From positions 41,077,460-41,141,459 of the forward strand of contig OU862913.1 in NCBI GenBank assembly GCA_917880885.1: a stretch of 64,000 bases of DNA, written 5' to 3'. The notes beneath the pieces were generated by a model. The model ran no database searches. It saw only the letters and a program-made list of their open reading frames with translations, and was not told where the DNA came from. Below, one piece after another: positions 10,531 through 22,002 of this stretch. Source of the DNA: Limnephilus marmoratus (lineage: Eukaryota; Arthropoda; Insecta; Trichoptera; Limnephilidae). Position numbers and translations under genes: made by a program. Numbering within the stretch: position 1 is the first letter of the stretch; every line of letters starts with the position of its first letter.

Positions 10531-11660
10531 AGCAAATCGTACAGATGTAAAAGGTATTATTTTTTTTTAATTTAAATTACATTTAAAAAAAATTAAATGA
10601 AGTTCTACGAATTAAACACAAAAACAAATAATAATATAATATTTTTTCTAAAGCAGTTAGATAAAAATAAAAATAAATCGGTTGTATTTCGGAGGAGAAA
10701 ACAAAAACCTCGATTTTATTTAGGTATTATCAGCTTGAGATGCAGTTGTCTCTTTCGCTCAGTATTCGGGGGGCAAGGGAAAGCAACAGTTTTAAAAAAT
10801 ACTTATAATTCAAGTTTCTCAGCACTCGCCTTTCCTCTTAAAGTAGATTTCCACTTTCGAAATGCACTTTGTGGAGCAATGTGAAACCACGCGAGTTGCC
10901 TCAGTAACGTTTCTTCACTCTAAATTCACGTATACATCTGTCAGACATTTAAGCAAAAGAAATACACATTTCAAATAAATAATTATTAAATAACAAATTA
11001 ATATTGGTATTTATTTTATTGCTGGTCCGATCAGATTTATACATATCAGTTCCAATTTTGAAAATTAAAAATATAACTTGAATAATTTTACGCAATACTC
11101 AGAATTCGATTTCAAATCACCGACAACCGAAGTCAGTATGTTTAATAATACGTTTACAAAGGTTGGTGATATATGCAAAGTGCAAGCGTATTAATATCAC
11201 CGGTCGTAAATAGATCGCCATACGAGCTGCAGGTTTTAAATGCAGGGGTCGCGGTCCGAACGGCACCCCACCGCGAGTGCATACACCTGGCTAGCCAGAT
11301 GCAGTCACCTAAATGGAGACACCAATGCAAATCAAAACCATCTAAGACGCTTTTCTTTACTATTTTGATATTAATTTTAAAAACGATTTTCAGAAATCCC
11401 TTTTAAAATTTAAATTATTCGACACATTTTGAGATCAAATCTCAAAATCTCGTAATAGATTTTGATGTCCTCCGTGGTTTCGGTGTTGCGATCCTTGGCT
11501 ACGGATCCGGATGTCGCGGATTCAAATTTGTGTTATTTCACAATTTATTAATTAAAAATAATTTATTTATTTATTGCATAATATTTTTTTTTATTACAGA
11601 TTTTTGAGTTTTTTCGGCTACCACACTAGGCTAATGCCCGTGTTGTGGTAGTCATACATT
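10531..11660. other. Unassigned, AT-rich
   Basis: No gene supported. A degenerate SINE-1 head and body may lie at about 11470-11590 (CAAATTTGTGTTATTTCAC). Confidence 0.4.
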
Positions 11661-11674
11661 TAATATTTTATATA

Positions 11675-12091
11675 GACCTCCGTAGTCCAGTGGCTAAGAC
11701 TCTTGACTCACATTCCGGAGGTCGCGGGTTCGAACCCGGCATGCGCAAATAAATTTTATTTGATTAATTTGTGTTATTTCACAATTAATTCATTTAAAAT
11801 AATATATAGTATATTTGCGGCATGTTCCAGAGTGGAAGATACTATCAGTATCGCCCTGGTGTAAGACCACCATTCAGAATTGAAACGTTGCTCGAAAATG
11901 GCTTTAGCCGTGTTTAGTGACCAGATCTGAATAGCCAGGTACTTCCCAACCTTCCTCTTCCCCACCTCCTTCCCCTCCCCACTACCTTCAGCCTCACAAC
12001 ATACCCCAATTGGGGATGCCATAGTCTCACTGGCTCCAGACGGGAGCAGTTGAGATTCTTGTGCGGTATTCACTGTAAAAAAAAAAAAAAA
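11675..12091 (+). mobile_element. SINE-1, full-length tRNA-derived SINE
   Basis: About 417 bp. The tRNA-like head has an RNA polymerase III A box TAGTCCAGTGG (11683-11693) and B box GGTTCGAACCC (11727-11737). The body carries GTTATTTCACAATTAATTC, GTTCCAGAGTGGAAG and GGGAGCAGTTGAG, ending in an A run (12077-12091). The copy at 56319-56742 is nearly identical, which suggests recent activity. A self-complementary CCCCAATTGGGG lies near the 3' end. Confidence 0.9.
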
Positions 12092-12099
12092 TATAGGAA

Positions 12100-12480
12100 C
12101 AAAAAAAAGACTATTCTATGGAAGCAGATAATAAACATACTAAATAAAAATTAAGATATACATAAAAGTAAATGAAAAAAAATAATATTTTAAAGAAAAA
12201 TAGAAATATAAATTAGATTAAATTTTGAAATACAGAAGTTAATAATAAAAATTTAATGTTAAGAACTCGTGTATTCTATACAAATATATCAATTAAAATA
12301 TAAATAAAAGTAGGTGAAAAAGATAATACATGGTATATTTGTGGCACGTTTTCATGAAATATTAAAAAAATAAGAAGTCGCCGCGACTCTAACTTGGTAA
12401 TGCCTGCCCGGAAGGCTGACAGGATTTTGACCAATACGTATCCAGGTACCCAATACACAGGTAACCTTTCACACACTCCA
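12100..12480. other. AT-rich, unassigned
   Basis: Nothing recognised apart from A/T runs. Confidence 0.4.
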
Positions 12481-12481
12481 T

Positions 12482-12656
12482 TTGGAAGGCATGTATAGGT
12501 ACCGCAGCCCCGGGAACCATTTATTGGATAACCAACACCCCTGCCATGTGCCATAGGTCACCCCAAGTGTTTCACGACGTTTGGTGACTTAGCAGGGGCG
12601 CCCGGGTTAACGGGGGGGGGATGCGTCTGTCCACCTACTGCGTAGCGGGCCGGATA
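12482..12656 (+). mobile_element. Family B retroposon, 5' fragment
   Basis: Has the family B 5' section: CCCGGGAACCATTTATTGGA, TAGGTCACCCCAAGTG, GGTGACTTAGCAGGGGCGCC. Truncated downstream. Confidence 0.7.
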
Positions 12657-12659
12657 AAA

Positions 12660-13117
12660 AAAACATACACACTCTGACCCAAAATGGCCTTTATGCGTGA
12701 TGCCCTGCAGAGCAAAGCCAAATCACATGATTTTGGTTTGAAAATTAGATGGCTTACAATTATTGCGAGTAAAAAACATATTTGCCTTAAAATAATCGAG
12801 ATTTTTTTTAATTGTCTTTTTATAAGCCCAGAAAGAAATAAAGTATCAGGACTATAAAAACTATAGTTTGTTCAAAATGTCCTAATTACGAATTTTTTTC
12901 GGTTATGGTTTTATTGTATAATATGAAAAATTAAATTCTTTAGAAAATTATCGAAAACTATTTGTGCCTGAACTTCGCAAAATAAAATTGAACAGTAATT
13001 TTAGTTAAAAAAACGTAAAGTGAGCCATTTTTTAAATTTTTTAATGTTTGCATGAAATTTTTTTATTTTTTTTTACTTTTTTTAAAACTTTTTAAAAGAA
13101 AGACAAACATTCCCGGG
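12660..13117. repeat. Family D-like AT-rich repeat
   Basis: Contains TTAGTTAAAAAAACGTAAAG, TGAGCCATTTTTTAAA and ATGTTTGCATG, whose reverse complement recurs at 46860-46950; a related piece is at 51120-51200. Function unknown. Confidence 0.45.
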
Positions 13118-13120
13118 GTA

Positions 13121-13394
13121 GGGGTCGTCCATTAATCACGTGAGGCTCGAAAGGGGGGGGGGGATTCGGAAAAAATCACGAATATCACCAGGGGGGGGGG
13201 GGGGTAAAATGAGATATCACGTGTACCTATTTATTTTTCGTGATAATATTCTGAAAATTTCAAAACACTTTGTACTAAAAAAATACACGTGATTTTGGGG
13301 GGGGGGGGGTAGTCTAAAACCTTACCACATATCACCACGGGGGGGGGGGGGTTAAAAAGTTGCTAAAAACATCACGTGATTAATGGACGACCCC
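13121..13394. mobile_element. Harbinger-type MITE with four G tracts (H1a)
   Basis: 274 bp with terminal inverted repeats GGGGTCGTCCATTAATCACG. It is followed by TTA and preceded by GTA, compatible with a decayed TWA target duplication. The inside has four G runs of about 9-13 nt, all on the plus strand. Second copy at 37759-38028 with a perfect TTA duplication. Confidence 0.8.
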
Positions 13395-13402
13395 TTACGA
13401 AT

Positions 13403-13810
13403 GACTCCAGATACTAATATCTACAGCCTGTATGTTTGACGAATATCTACAGCACATATGTTGAACTAATATCTACGAACTTCAGAGTGTTGACTAATAT
13501 CTACAGAGCGTAGGTTGAACTAATATCTACAGAGCGTAGGTTGGACTAATCAGCTAAATGTGTCCAACATACATACTTACATAAATTAAGTTTTTTAAAC
13601 TGCATACGCAATATTACATTATTCCAATATGCTATACATAATTGCAAATCCAACCTCTGACAGTACTGTAGATATTCGTCAACACTTTGGTTCTCATAGA
13701 TATTAATCAACAGTTTGAGCTGTAGATATTCGTCAACACTTTGATTCCCATAGATATTAGTTCGATTTTTTCAGTTTTTGGAATTCCTGTAGATATTAGT
13801 AGACGCCTCC
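13403..13810. mobile_element. Foldback element, AATATCTA family (copy 2, inverted)
   Basis: About 408 bp in opposite orientation to copy 1: starts GACTCCAGATACTAATATC and ends GTAGACGCCTCC. Motif arrays face each other around the shared core. Flanks TTACGAAT and TTACGGAT form an 8-bp duplication with one mismatch. It directly abuts the Harbinger MITE. Confidence 0.8.
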
Positions 13811-14927
13811 TTACGGATAACTCAACAATGTTTGAAAATCTATAATCTAAATCAAAAAATAATTACAAAAAGTACATAATTTTAATAGTTTTATCATCAC
13901 GCCTCCAGAATTTTTGAATTTAGGTATAATTCGAAGCAAATTATGAATGAAATAAAATCGATATCGAGTTATTATTTTAAAAAGCTGGTGCGGAGAATAA
14001 TTAATCTTACTCATTGGAACCGCCCTGTACGATCGTAAGAACATCTTTCGACGAAATATTATGAATTCTCGGCCGCTGGCTGGTTAGAAGCAATCAGTCC
14101 AATTTTTGGTTCACGAAATACACCAAGATTGCAATTCTTGTTATAGGAATGGAATACATACAACTCAGCAGCTGATACCTTGTAAAAATAAATACAAAAA
14201 CCCTACAAGCAATATAGTCGTACAGGCTAACTATAAAAGGTGGTTGGCTGTCGAACAGCTGACGGGGCATTACAGAAAACAGCTGCTTTCATCTGGCCTT
14301 TCCGTACCTACACAAATAGCTACCGATTCCTATACGATTCGAACTTACTTAGAAGTTATAAGGGTAGTGGTGTATTGCAATACTACCTGAATAGGTATAT
14401 ACATATATATGTATGTAAACGACACAGGTAAAAGATATTGTTTTGTGTGAAAACCTGAGTAGAAAAATGGAATATGTTTTTTTTTAAATTAAGGCTCTGC
14501 AACCGGGCCCGAAAAGAAGAAGATGGAGAGATACGAAATTACGAATGTTAGAGGAGAGCGCTAACATTTACAGCGACAAAATCGACATTTACAGTGCGAA
14601 AATTGTTTATATTAATAAAACACGACTCGTAATAGAGCAAAAATCTCGCGGGCATTATCTTAAACAGCATTTAAAGAAACACTGTGAATTTTTTCATACA
14701 TGTAACTTGTAAAATAACTGAAACAAACGTGTTAATAATAATTTTAGGAGCATACTTAGCGATTTTTTTCTATCGAGGGAATTTTATATAATTTGCGTTT
14801 TCGCGCGGGCAAAGTCTAGATATTATCTTCAAGAATAACATATATATTTTTTTAAGAGCGTTAAAACTTACTGTGTTTAAGGGAAACATGTAATAAATCG
14901 GTACAAATCCGGGTTGCGGGCCCTTAA
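13811..14927. other. Unassigned
   Basis: AT-rich intergenic-like DNA with no supported gene or repeat. Confidence 0.4.
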
Positions 14928-15767
14928 GGTTAAACGTCACGTACTTTATAATCTACGCATTCACGAGGAATATAAACGCTAGAAATATTTCATTCTCATG
15001 CCTGCAAAATTTAAAATCGAACGTCTTATTTGCACGAGGCTAGTAAGCAAAAAGGTGGTTTTTATTTATTTTGTGCATAATTTTATAAGAACGAAAAAAG
15101 TTAGAACATACAAAACCTTAAAAATAGTCTTAGCCATAAAGGGGTATTTTTTAAAAATTGTGTTTTGTATTACTTTATATTTAAGTCATGAAAAAACATT
15201 TTTTTAGTGGTTTACGCTTATATTTTTTTGTTATGTAAATAATAATTTTATTGTAATTCCAATACATAGAAAAGCTAGTAAAAGCTTCAAATTATCAGTA
15301 GCAAATTTTTAATGTTCATACTGTAAGCCGATTCGTCGTAAAGATTAATCTAAATAGGATTTCACGTATAACTTCATCTTAAATTATTTTAGGTTTTTAA
15401 TATTTTTTGCACGTTTTACTTTAAAATATTGAGGTGAATTAATTGTTTGCGTCCGTACATATTTAATATGAATATAAATAAATAGTTTTGTCCATAAACA
15501 AACCCAAATCTTTCAAGAAAGACTGAAAAATACAATATTGGATTGACTCTCCGATACAACATTGAATTTTTCAGCCTTTCTTGAAAGACTTGGGTTTGTT
15601 TATGGACAAAACTATTTATTTTTATTTATATTAAATATGTACGGGCGCAAACAATTAATTTACCTTAATATTTTAAAGCGTAACGTGCAGAAAGTATTAA
15701 AAACCTAGAATAATTTAATCGGCGCCATCTGTGAATGCGTAGATTATAACGTACGTGACGTTTAACC
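14928..15767. mobile_element. Palindromic TTAA-flanked element
   Basis: 840 bp between TTAA tetramers (14924-14927, 15768-15771). Terminal inverted repeats start GGTTAAACGTCACGTAC and extend about 37 bp with one mismatch. A second, inner inverted repeat (15379-15540 with 15557-15720, about 160-bp arms, only ~16 bp apart) makes a very strong hairpin. TTAA flanks suggest a piggyBac-mobilised non-autonomous element. No transposase. Confidence 0.8.
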
Positions 15768-15777
15768 TTAACAACAC

Positions 15778-16690
15778 ACAGGGTCATCTTTTAAGATGCT
15801 GTGTAGAGGATCTTTTTGAAAAGAGGAAGGAGTGAACGATCTTGAAGAGACCCATTATTATTTTTTTAACATTAGCTCCACAGGGGGCCTCAAGGAAAAT
15901 AATTCTCCTTAGAGCCTATTTAATTTTTGTGGAGGGTCTTTTTAGAAAAGGAAGTTCTGCGAAGGAAATAGGTATGAGGGGTGGGTAGGAATCTAGGGGT
16001 CAGTATGTCCAGGAGTGACGAATCCATACCCCCACTGCGGTGCAAGGCGAAGTGTTGAAGGATTCTGGCTGGAGAGGTCAAAACAACTCATCAACTAGTC
16101 TCTCTCAATCCGGCCCGCCACGCAGTAGGTAGACAGGTACATTGACCGCCAAGACATTGAAAATCCTCACCCCGCGAACCCGGGCATCTCTGCTAAGTCA
16201 CCAAACGTACCGGGTTACCAATGGCAGAGGCGTTGGTTATCCAATAAATGGTTCCCGGGGCGGCGGTACCAGTACCCGCCTCCCAAAACCCATGTTATAG
16301 GAAGGAGGAGACGCAGAGGCCGACAAATCATCCCACAAACGAGCTGTTGATCTCAAGAACGAGTCGTACATATGCGACCCGTTCTCATGTGACAAATGTC
16401 AACCGTGTACACATGTTGAGTGTTTTTTCCGACTATGCACTAGTGCCGAGAGAATCAATGGCGCTGGTTCCTTGGAGCATTTTCCATTGAAATACCAGTA
16501 GAACAAGGACAGCATTCCCACCCGACGCTTGTGCTCTAAAGATTGTTTGTTAAGATGGGAGAATCTATCAAACGGAGCACCCGTTTCTGTACAGAGTCGA
16601 TGGGTTTTTTTTCATGTAATTTGGAGCACCAGACAAGAGGTGGTTTCCGAATTCTACCGTGGTGCGCACTTGCGATTTGTACAAGTATTA
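15778..16690 (-). pseudogene. LINE 3' end (family L) split by a family B insertion
   Basis: Minus-strand family L relic: the 3' piece is at 15778-15855 and the C-terminal coding relic at 16288-16690 (same order as 1999-2735, continuous through the TAATTTGGAGCACCAGAC thumb region). A complete family B element sits between. Frameshifts throughout. Confidence 0.7.
15856..16287 (-). mobile_element. Family B retroposon, full length, nested in LINE
   Basis: 432 bp, sense strand minus. 5' end GGGAGGCGGGTACTGG, 3' end the CTCCACA...TGTGGAG hairpin then a poly(A)-like tail (poly(T) at 15861-15867). ACCCAT occurs at both boundaries (15850-15855, 16288-16293) and once in the uninterrupted LINE, so it is a target-site duplication. 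This shows family B is a mobile unit. No pol III promoter boxes were convincing. Confidence 0.8.
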
Positions 16691-17146
16691 TTATGTAATT
16701 TACATTAGAATTTATAAAAAACGTTGTTTTTCTACAAAAAAAGTACTATTTTTCCAAAGAAACATCACTATCTCAATGACAATCCTTTTTTTAAACTTTC
16801 ATCGTGCATTTGGGTACCTACCATAACATTGTTTATTCCGAAATAATACTTACGAATTATGGCGGGATAAAAAGGTAGTATGCAATTAGGGTTGCCAGCT
16901 CACGTTTTATGTATTAGACGATTTGATACGATTAAATAAAGGACATAGGATGAAAATAAAGGACATCAATATTTTTTTAATAAAATGCTGTTATGATATC
17001 AGTAGCGACATTTATTAATAAAATAAAAACAATATTAATACGTAATGTAACGTAGTTTGTCGTTAATCGAAGCCACGTGAGTAGTACGACCTTAATTAGT
17101 CTTTTTGCGTTTAAAAGTTACTTGGTATTACTTTTGGCTGCTCTAA

Positions 17147-18202
17147 GGGCCAATTGCATCGAAAAAAGTTAAAGCAAGGTTTAAAGTTAAATATTTAAAC
17201 TGAGTTTAAGCCCTAACTAAAGTTAAGCTGCATTTCAACGCAATTGAGTTGCATCAACATTTAAATAGTTAGTTTAAAGTTACCAGTGTCGCCATTGAAA
17301 TGGCTTCGAATTTTCCTTGGATTTGATATATTTCTGTAAAAATAAACACACAATTATTTTTACGGGTGTCAATACCGATTTTTAGATTGTATTTGTTTGA
17401 CGTTTATGAAGTTTTTGAGGGTTATGTTATTTGGGAATTGGTTTATTTATGGTTATTTGTTATGTCACTGTTGCTGTTTAGAAAAGTGAACAACGTTTGA
17501 TGATATTATTTATTATATTGTGGTCGGAGGCGGGCTATTATTGCTCTGCTAACTCTGTCTATTATACACGAGACAATACTTTTATGCACCCCAGAGATGT
17601 CTCCTGTATATCTTTGCATCGTTCCCGTTGCATAAAAATGCAATGTTATTAGAACCTAGTTCACAGTTCCACGGCACAAGCAGCGAGATTTCTGATTTGA
17701 CAAAAAAGTTGCATTAATTGAAATATACCAATGTTAGTAAAAATTATCAAGAGAAGTGTAGGTATATAAATTTGAATAAACACTTGTTTGTAAATAATGT
17801 AGTTTGTCATTGGCAACGAAAAAAGTTAATTCCTGACCATTCTTTTGGACATCCGAAATCTGACAATAGAATCCATCTCTTCCTACGGATTGGTTCATTA
17901 TTTTACCTATTTCCTATATATTCTAATCAATTGATTAGCAAAATCCGGGTTATCAAGACATTTTTATTATTATTTTCCATTCAAACAGTATTTCGTTCCT
18001 TGGTGACGGATGACAGGTAGCGTCTTTACCAAAATGTAACTTTAAACTCTCAACATCGCTAGGTTAAATAAAAGTAACTATTTTGTAACTATTTATTTAA
18101 ACGAAGTTGAAACAACCCATTTTTGTAAGAAATGATAAAAAAGTAACTTTTATTTAACTTTAACTAAAAAGTAACTTTAACTATTTTCGATGCAACTGGC
18201 CC
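17147..18202 (-). mobile_element. PIF/Harbinger element nested in the hAT transposon
   Basis: 1056 bp with inverted ends GGGCCARTTGCATCGAAAA, flanked by TAA and TTA (TWA-type target). It carries a transposase N-terminal relic at 17506-17629. The DDE catalytic region is missing, so it is a deletion derivative. Confidence 0.8.
17506..17629 (-). pseudogene. Harbinger transposase (HARBI1-like) N-terminal relic
   Basis: Minus-strand frame reads TGTMQRYTGDISGVHKSIVS then IIDRVSRAI and LRPQYNK before a stop. This is the helix-turn-helix-type block before the DDE domain in HARBI1-like transposases (family pattern: ATGS.QR..GD..GVS..TVSRII.RVS.A). A further FRMSKRMV-like fragment lies upstream near 17850. 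No catalytic domain downstream. Confidence 0.7.
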
Positions 18203-18654
18203 TTAGAGCTTCTTCGCTTTCTATAATGAAATTATAAAATTGTTTGCATTTCATGTTGACGTTCGAGTTTACTTGTAGTTCTGCTTTTACAGTGTCAATA
18301 TCTAACTTATTTCGGTTTTTGGCCCACGTATTTGTACACAAGGAAAAAATCCTTTGGGCTTGGGCGTTAGAAACTGGGATGGAAAATAGTATTGTAATAT
18401 TTTTAGCAGATTCTTGTATTCATCCGTAGATTTGAGAATCTGAATCCAATTTTCAAGATCACTTTCACACTTCTTATTGTCTATAATTTTCGTCAGGAGA
18501 GGCTTTTATATACAGAAACCACGCTGATTCATTTTTTCCAAATTAAAGGACAAAGTATTATCCTCTATTGAAGATTTCAAATTAGAGGACAAGATCAATT
18601 TTTGGGTCTGAAATACAGGACATCCTTTAAAATAAAGGATGTCTGGCAACCCTA

Positions 18655-19179
18655 TATGCAACACTGCTACCATCATGAATAGGAAATGGAACACACACAA
18701 ATTTAAAGACAGATGAAATACTAAACGTTCGAGTTTAAACAGGATTGCGCTATAAATTCATCATCACGTAGACAAAATTTTAATTATTAACTCAATAGTA
18801 ATATTTAAAAAAATCTACCTTCTCAACAGAATCATTTTTTAAATTATTTCCAGTACAAAATGTATAAAGAAAAAAATAACAAGGAATATCAAGAATTTTA
18901 CAAACTAATGAGAAATGGCAAATAATTTATTACACCTAATTTGAAAACAACTCAAATGTAAAATTATTATATGTTCCAAGCCGTAAAAAACTATAATAAC
19001 GTCCCTTCTGATTTATGCTGTATCATCATTAAACAGAACAAATAAAGAAAATTAAACGATTTAAAAAAAACGTAGAACCTAAGAAGGAATCGTGGCTCCC
19101 TTATCACGCTCGTGCGCCTCTTTTCTGATAAGGTATACCTACATGACCAAAAACGACCTTTATTATAATATTTTGTAAT
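18655..19179. other. AT-rich, unassigned
   Basis: No gene recognised; A/T-rich throughout. Confidence 0.4.
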
Positions 19180-20025
19180 AATTTTTTTTTAAAACTCAAC
19201 AATCTAAAAAGAGTATACTATGCACTAATCCAGTCTTTAATTCAATATGGAATAATTGGATGGGGGGGGGGGGATCATACAACAATATTCTAACCCCTGT
19301 CAAAGTGATCCAGAAACTAATCATTAAAGTAATCCTAAAGAAACCATCCACTTATCCAACAGAAACGCTTTTTGCAGATTTCACGGTGCCTCGAGTTGAG
19401 AATATCTACAAGAAAAATGCAATTATCCAAATTTACAAAGATAATATCATCAAGAAATTTGAAACTCACCAATCAAAAAGATATGAAGACAACATCAAAA
19501 CACCAAAATTTAATACCAAACTAATGCAAAACAATTATATCTATTTAGGAATAAAGTTTTTCAACAACCTTCCCATTGAAATAAAAAAAACCAAAGACAT
19601 CAATAAACTGAAACTCACACTGAAGCTACACTTCATCAGGAATAATTAACTAAATAATTACCTGTTTTTCTCTTTCTTACTATTTATTTTTAATACATAT
19701 TCATCTCTATTTTATTTAGATTTTTAGAATTTCTCCTAAGTGCACAATATCTTAGTATGTAACCGTATCCTATGTATGTACACCTACACATATAGATGAT
19801 CCAGAAGTCTCAATTTATCCTATTATATACTTACTTATTACATAATGTTGTTCTATTTCAGTTATAGTTAGTGTAACTCGCTCATCAAGCACAAGAACTA
19901 GCTTCTTCTTTGGTGAGATTGCAATGTTTAAATAATTTCTGTACCGCTATGTAATTTCTAAAACTCCACTGTACAATTATATAACTATATTAAATAAAAA
20001 AAAAATAAAATTTAAAAAAAATATA
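19180..20025 (+). pseudogene. LINE C-terminal ORF plus 3' UTR (CR1/Jockey-like)
   Basis: The open frame runs in from about 19180 without a start: NNLKRVYYALIQSLIQYGII, GW then a glycine run from a 12-nt G tract, then VKVIQKLIIKVILKKPSTYP and NNYIYLGIKFFNNLPIEIK, stopping at 19649. This is the thumb and C-terminal region of a non-LTR reverse transcriptase. The 3' UTR has a hairpin-like CTCATCAAG...CTTTGGTGAG near 19890 and ends in an A-rich tail near 20025. 5'-truncated but nearly free of stops, so fairly young. Confidence 0.7.
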
Positions 20026-20559
20026 TAATATTTTGTAATATATACGTATATATATATATATGTATTATAATGTAACTCATATTTTTTTTTTATATTACAA
20101 GAATTTTTTTTAAATTATTATTATTATTTTAAATAATTGACTAGTGCCGCTTTACCCGTCAGCCTTACAGTAAAAAGATCCAAGTTCTATGGGTCCATAT
20201 AATGTTTGGTAGCCCAGGACCAAAAGGCGATAAAGCCATATATATAAATGTTCCCCAGAACAGCTGTGACGAAACACGTGATCTTTTCTTCCGGACGAAA
20301 TTTCCAAAAAGAACATATTTTGTATTTTTCATTGTTGGCTGGGAGCGCGTTTTTAAAAGTGAGTTTAGTTGGATTCATGAAAGAAAATGAAAATAATTTG
20401 CATTTACGGGTAGAGCAGCCAAAAATTGGACATTTTTTTCAAAACTTTAGTAAGGCCACTTTATTATACAGGGTGTTAAGGGTCGTACTTGACTTACTTT
20501 AACCAGTGATTCGTGACATTATTTGGAGTAAAAAATGCAAATGAAATTTCGGTCTTCGA
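20026..20559. other. Unassigned
   Basis: TA-rich stretch, then about 370 bp of mixed sequence with short overlapping ORFs of no recognisable type. Confidence 0.4.
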
Positions 20560-20777
20560 CGTAATGACGCAAATGTGAATGGTAGAAGAAGTCGGGGGCG
20601 CCCGAGGAAGTTATCAAGTGAATCAGATACTTGAGTCGGAATAATAGACGAGTATGTATGAGACAATGTTTGAATATGAGTGAGGTAAAGAGTGTGTGCC
20701 AACACCGAGTTGTTTGGCGGTCCGTCCTCTCCGCATACCTCTGCGGGGAAACGGCGTGATGGTTAGTTAATCAGCTA
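20560..20777 (+). pseudogene. LINE C-terminal relic, family R
   Basis: Plus-strand family R 3' end: TGACGCAAATGTGAATGG, GGGGGCGCCCGAGGAAG, TTGTTTGGCGGTCCGTCC, then the GGTTAGTTAATC tail. Short and 5'-truncated. Confidence 0.75.
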
Positions 20778-20939
20778 AATTAGATATTTAAAAAAGTGTG
20801 CAGATAAACTTGCAAACAAATTTAAACGTATATACAAAAACTGTCCATTTTCGGTAGATACTCAAAAATACCCAAAAGTCTTGCCAAGGGATGATATTAT
20901 TATTCAAAATTCACCTATTGTAAAACATCGTAAAAATTC

Positions 20940-21060
20940 TTTCGTTGCCTAGGCACTTTGTATGGTCATCTTGAAAAAAATTGGCCTAAGAAAGATGAAT
21001 AATGGAATACCCCAAGGTCGTTATCTAGGACCTCAGCTATTTTTGGACTTTTGAAAACAT
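20940..21060 (+). pseudogene. Reverse transcriptase motif relic
   Basis: Frame at 20989-21054 reads RKMNNGIPQGRYLGPQLFLD, resembling the conserved G-x-P-Q-G...L-G-P-x-L-F block of LINE reverse transcriptases, then a stop. Surroundings are too decayed to assign a clade. Confidence 0.5.
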
Positions 21061-21272
21061 CTTGCGCAAGTGTGCGCACTGGTCTATCGTGAGAACTTTA
21101 GAGTTGAAGGTGGAACGTCGTAAACAATGAGATCACAAAAGATTTTGAGATATTTTGGGATTTTTTTAAAAGGACTAGGCATGTGTAAGGTTATATTGAT
21201 GTGATAGACTAACAAAAGATTGTTCAAAGAAGCGAAGCTAGGAGTTCACAATAGAGTGCAGGTCATTCATCA

Positions 21273-21545
21273 TCACTCTTGGCTCTACAACCACTGATGG
21301 GTCTTGGCCTCCTCTAGAGTCTTCTTCCTCCACTCACGTGGGTTTTGTCCCAGCTCTCTCCAGTTTAGAAGCTCCAAGGTAGATATGTCTTTGAGGACAT
21401 ATCTACCTGTTGCAGCTCCATCTTAATCTTGGCCTTCCCAGGCTCCTTCGCCCAATCGGTCTCGAGTCAAGCAGAGACTTTGGTGCTTGATGCTTGGCCA
21501 TTCTCTCCACATGACCCAGTTACCGAAGTCTTCCCAGTTTTAGAG
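21273..21545 (-). pseudogene. LINE C-terminal relic (LEEAKTHQWL type)
   Basis: Minus-strand frames give a GHVERMAKHQAPKSL-like segment, GRRSLGRPRLRW, then NPREWRKKTLEEAKTHQWL and stop. This is the C-terminal tail of a non-LTR ORF2 related to the one at 51373-51994 (which ends LKEAKARNGL). Frameshifted in the middle. Confidence 0.6.
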
Positions 21546-21569
21546 TGCTGGTACTAACCCTAAAGTATA

Positions 21570-21930
21570 TCAGTGAGACATGGAACTGGCAGAGAACTGA
21601 ATGCTGCAGAATTGAGATTCACTGAGTCGTATGTGTAGTAAAACAATGTATAATCGTGTGAGGAATTTAGAGATTCGCAGATAATAATGCAAGGCTGATG
21701 CTGATATAAGCGCAGTGAGATAGATTAAGAAAGGGACGCTTAGATGATTTGGGCATGTACTGCTCAAATTCTTGAGTCGGGTCATGTCGAGAGTCAGAAT
21801 AATAAAAGGGTGTGTACGAAGCCATGTATGGATGTGAATGAAGCAAGGAGCGTGTGTATAGACCGGGTTGTATGGCGGTCCATTTTTTCTGCCAAACCTT
21901 CGTGGAAACGGTGTGATGTTAGTTGCGATT
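21570..21930 (+). pseudogene. LINE C-terminal relic, family R
   Basis: Plus-strand family R sequence (TGGAACTGGCAGAGAA, AACAATGTATAATCGTGTGA, CGGGTTGTATGGCGGTCC, GTGTGATGTTAGTT) with many stops. Immediately followed by a short SINE-1 fragment (21928-21985, GTGACCAGATCTGAATAG). Confidence 0.7.
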
Positions 21931-22002
21931 AGTGACCAGATCTGAATAGGCAGGTACTTCTCAACCTTTCTCTTACAAGTCTTCTTTTCCACCGCACTGC
22001 CC

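Larger units (their letters stand above)
17118..18390 (-). pseudogene. hAT transposase C-terminal dimerisation domain, interrupted
   Basis: Minus-strand relic of the hAT C-terminal dimerisation region: IPVSNAQAQRIFSL, then a KNRNKLD segment, VKAELQVNSNV and CKQFYNFI (18203-18390), stopping shortly after the residues encoded at 17118-17146. The Harbinger insertion falls inside codons of this tail; removing it and one 3-bp target copy keeps the frame through to TAA at 17118-17120. Upstream codons (18390-18500) are decayed. Confidence 0.75.
16887..18654 (-). mobile_element. hAT transposon with decayed transposase
   Basis: 1768 bp with terminal inverted repeats TAGGGTTGCCAG. Flanks TATGCAAT and TATGCAAC give an 8-bp target duplication with one mismatch, as expected for hAT. 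The minus strand encodes the end of a hAT transposase; the middle is split by a Harbinger element at 17147-18202. Too degenerate to be active. Confidence 0.85.

Noticed and set aside
11675..11745. tRNA gene
   Set aside because: A and B boxes are present but the rest does not give a clean cloverleaf, and the same head recurs joined to the same SINE body; it is a SINE head.
11774..12073. Recurring NTAQESQLLPSGASETMAS ORF (also 4404-4652, 46349-46717, 56418-56753)
   Set aside because: Reverse-strand reading of SINE-1 copies; recurrence reflects SINE copy number, not a gene family.
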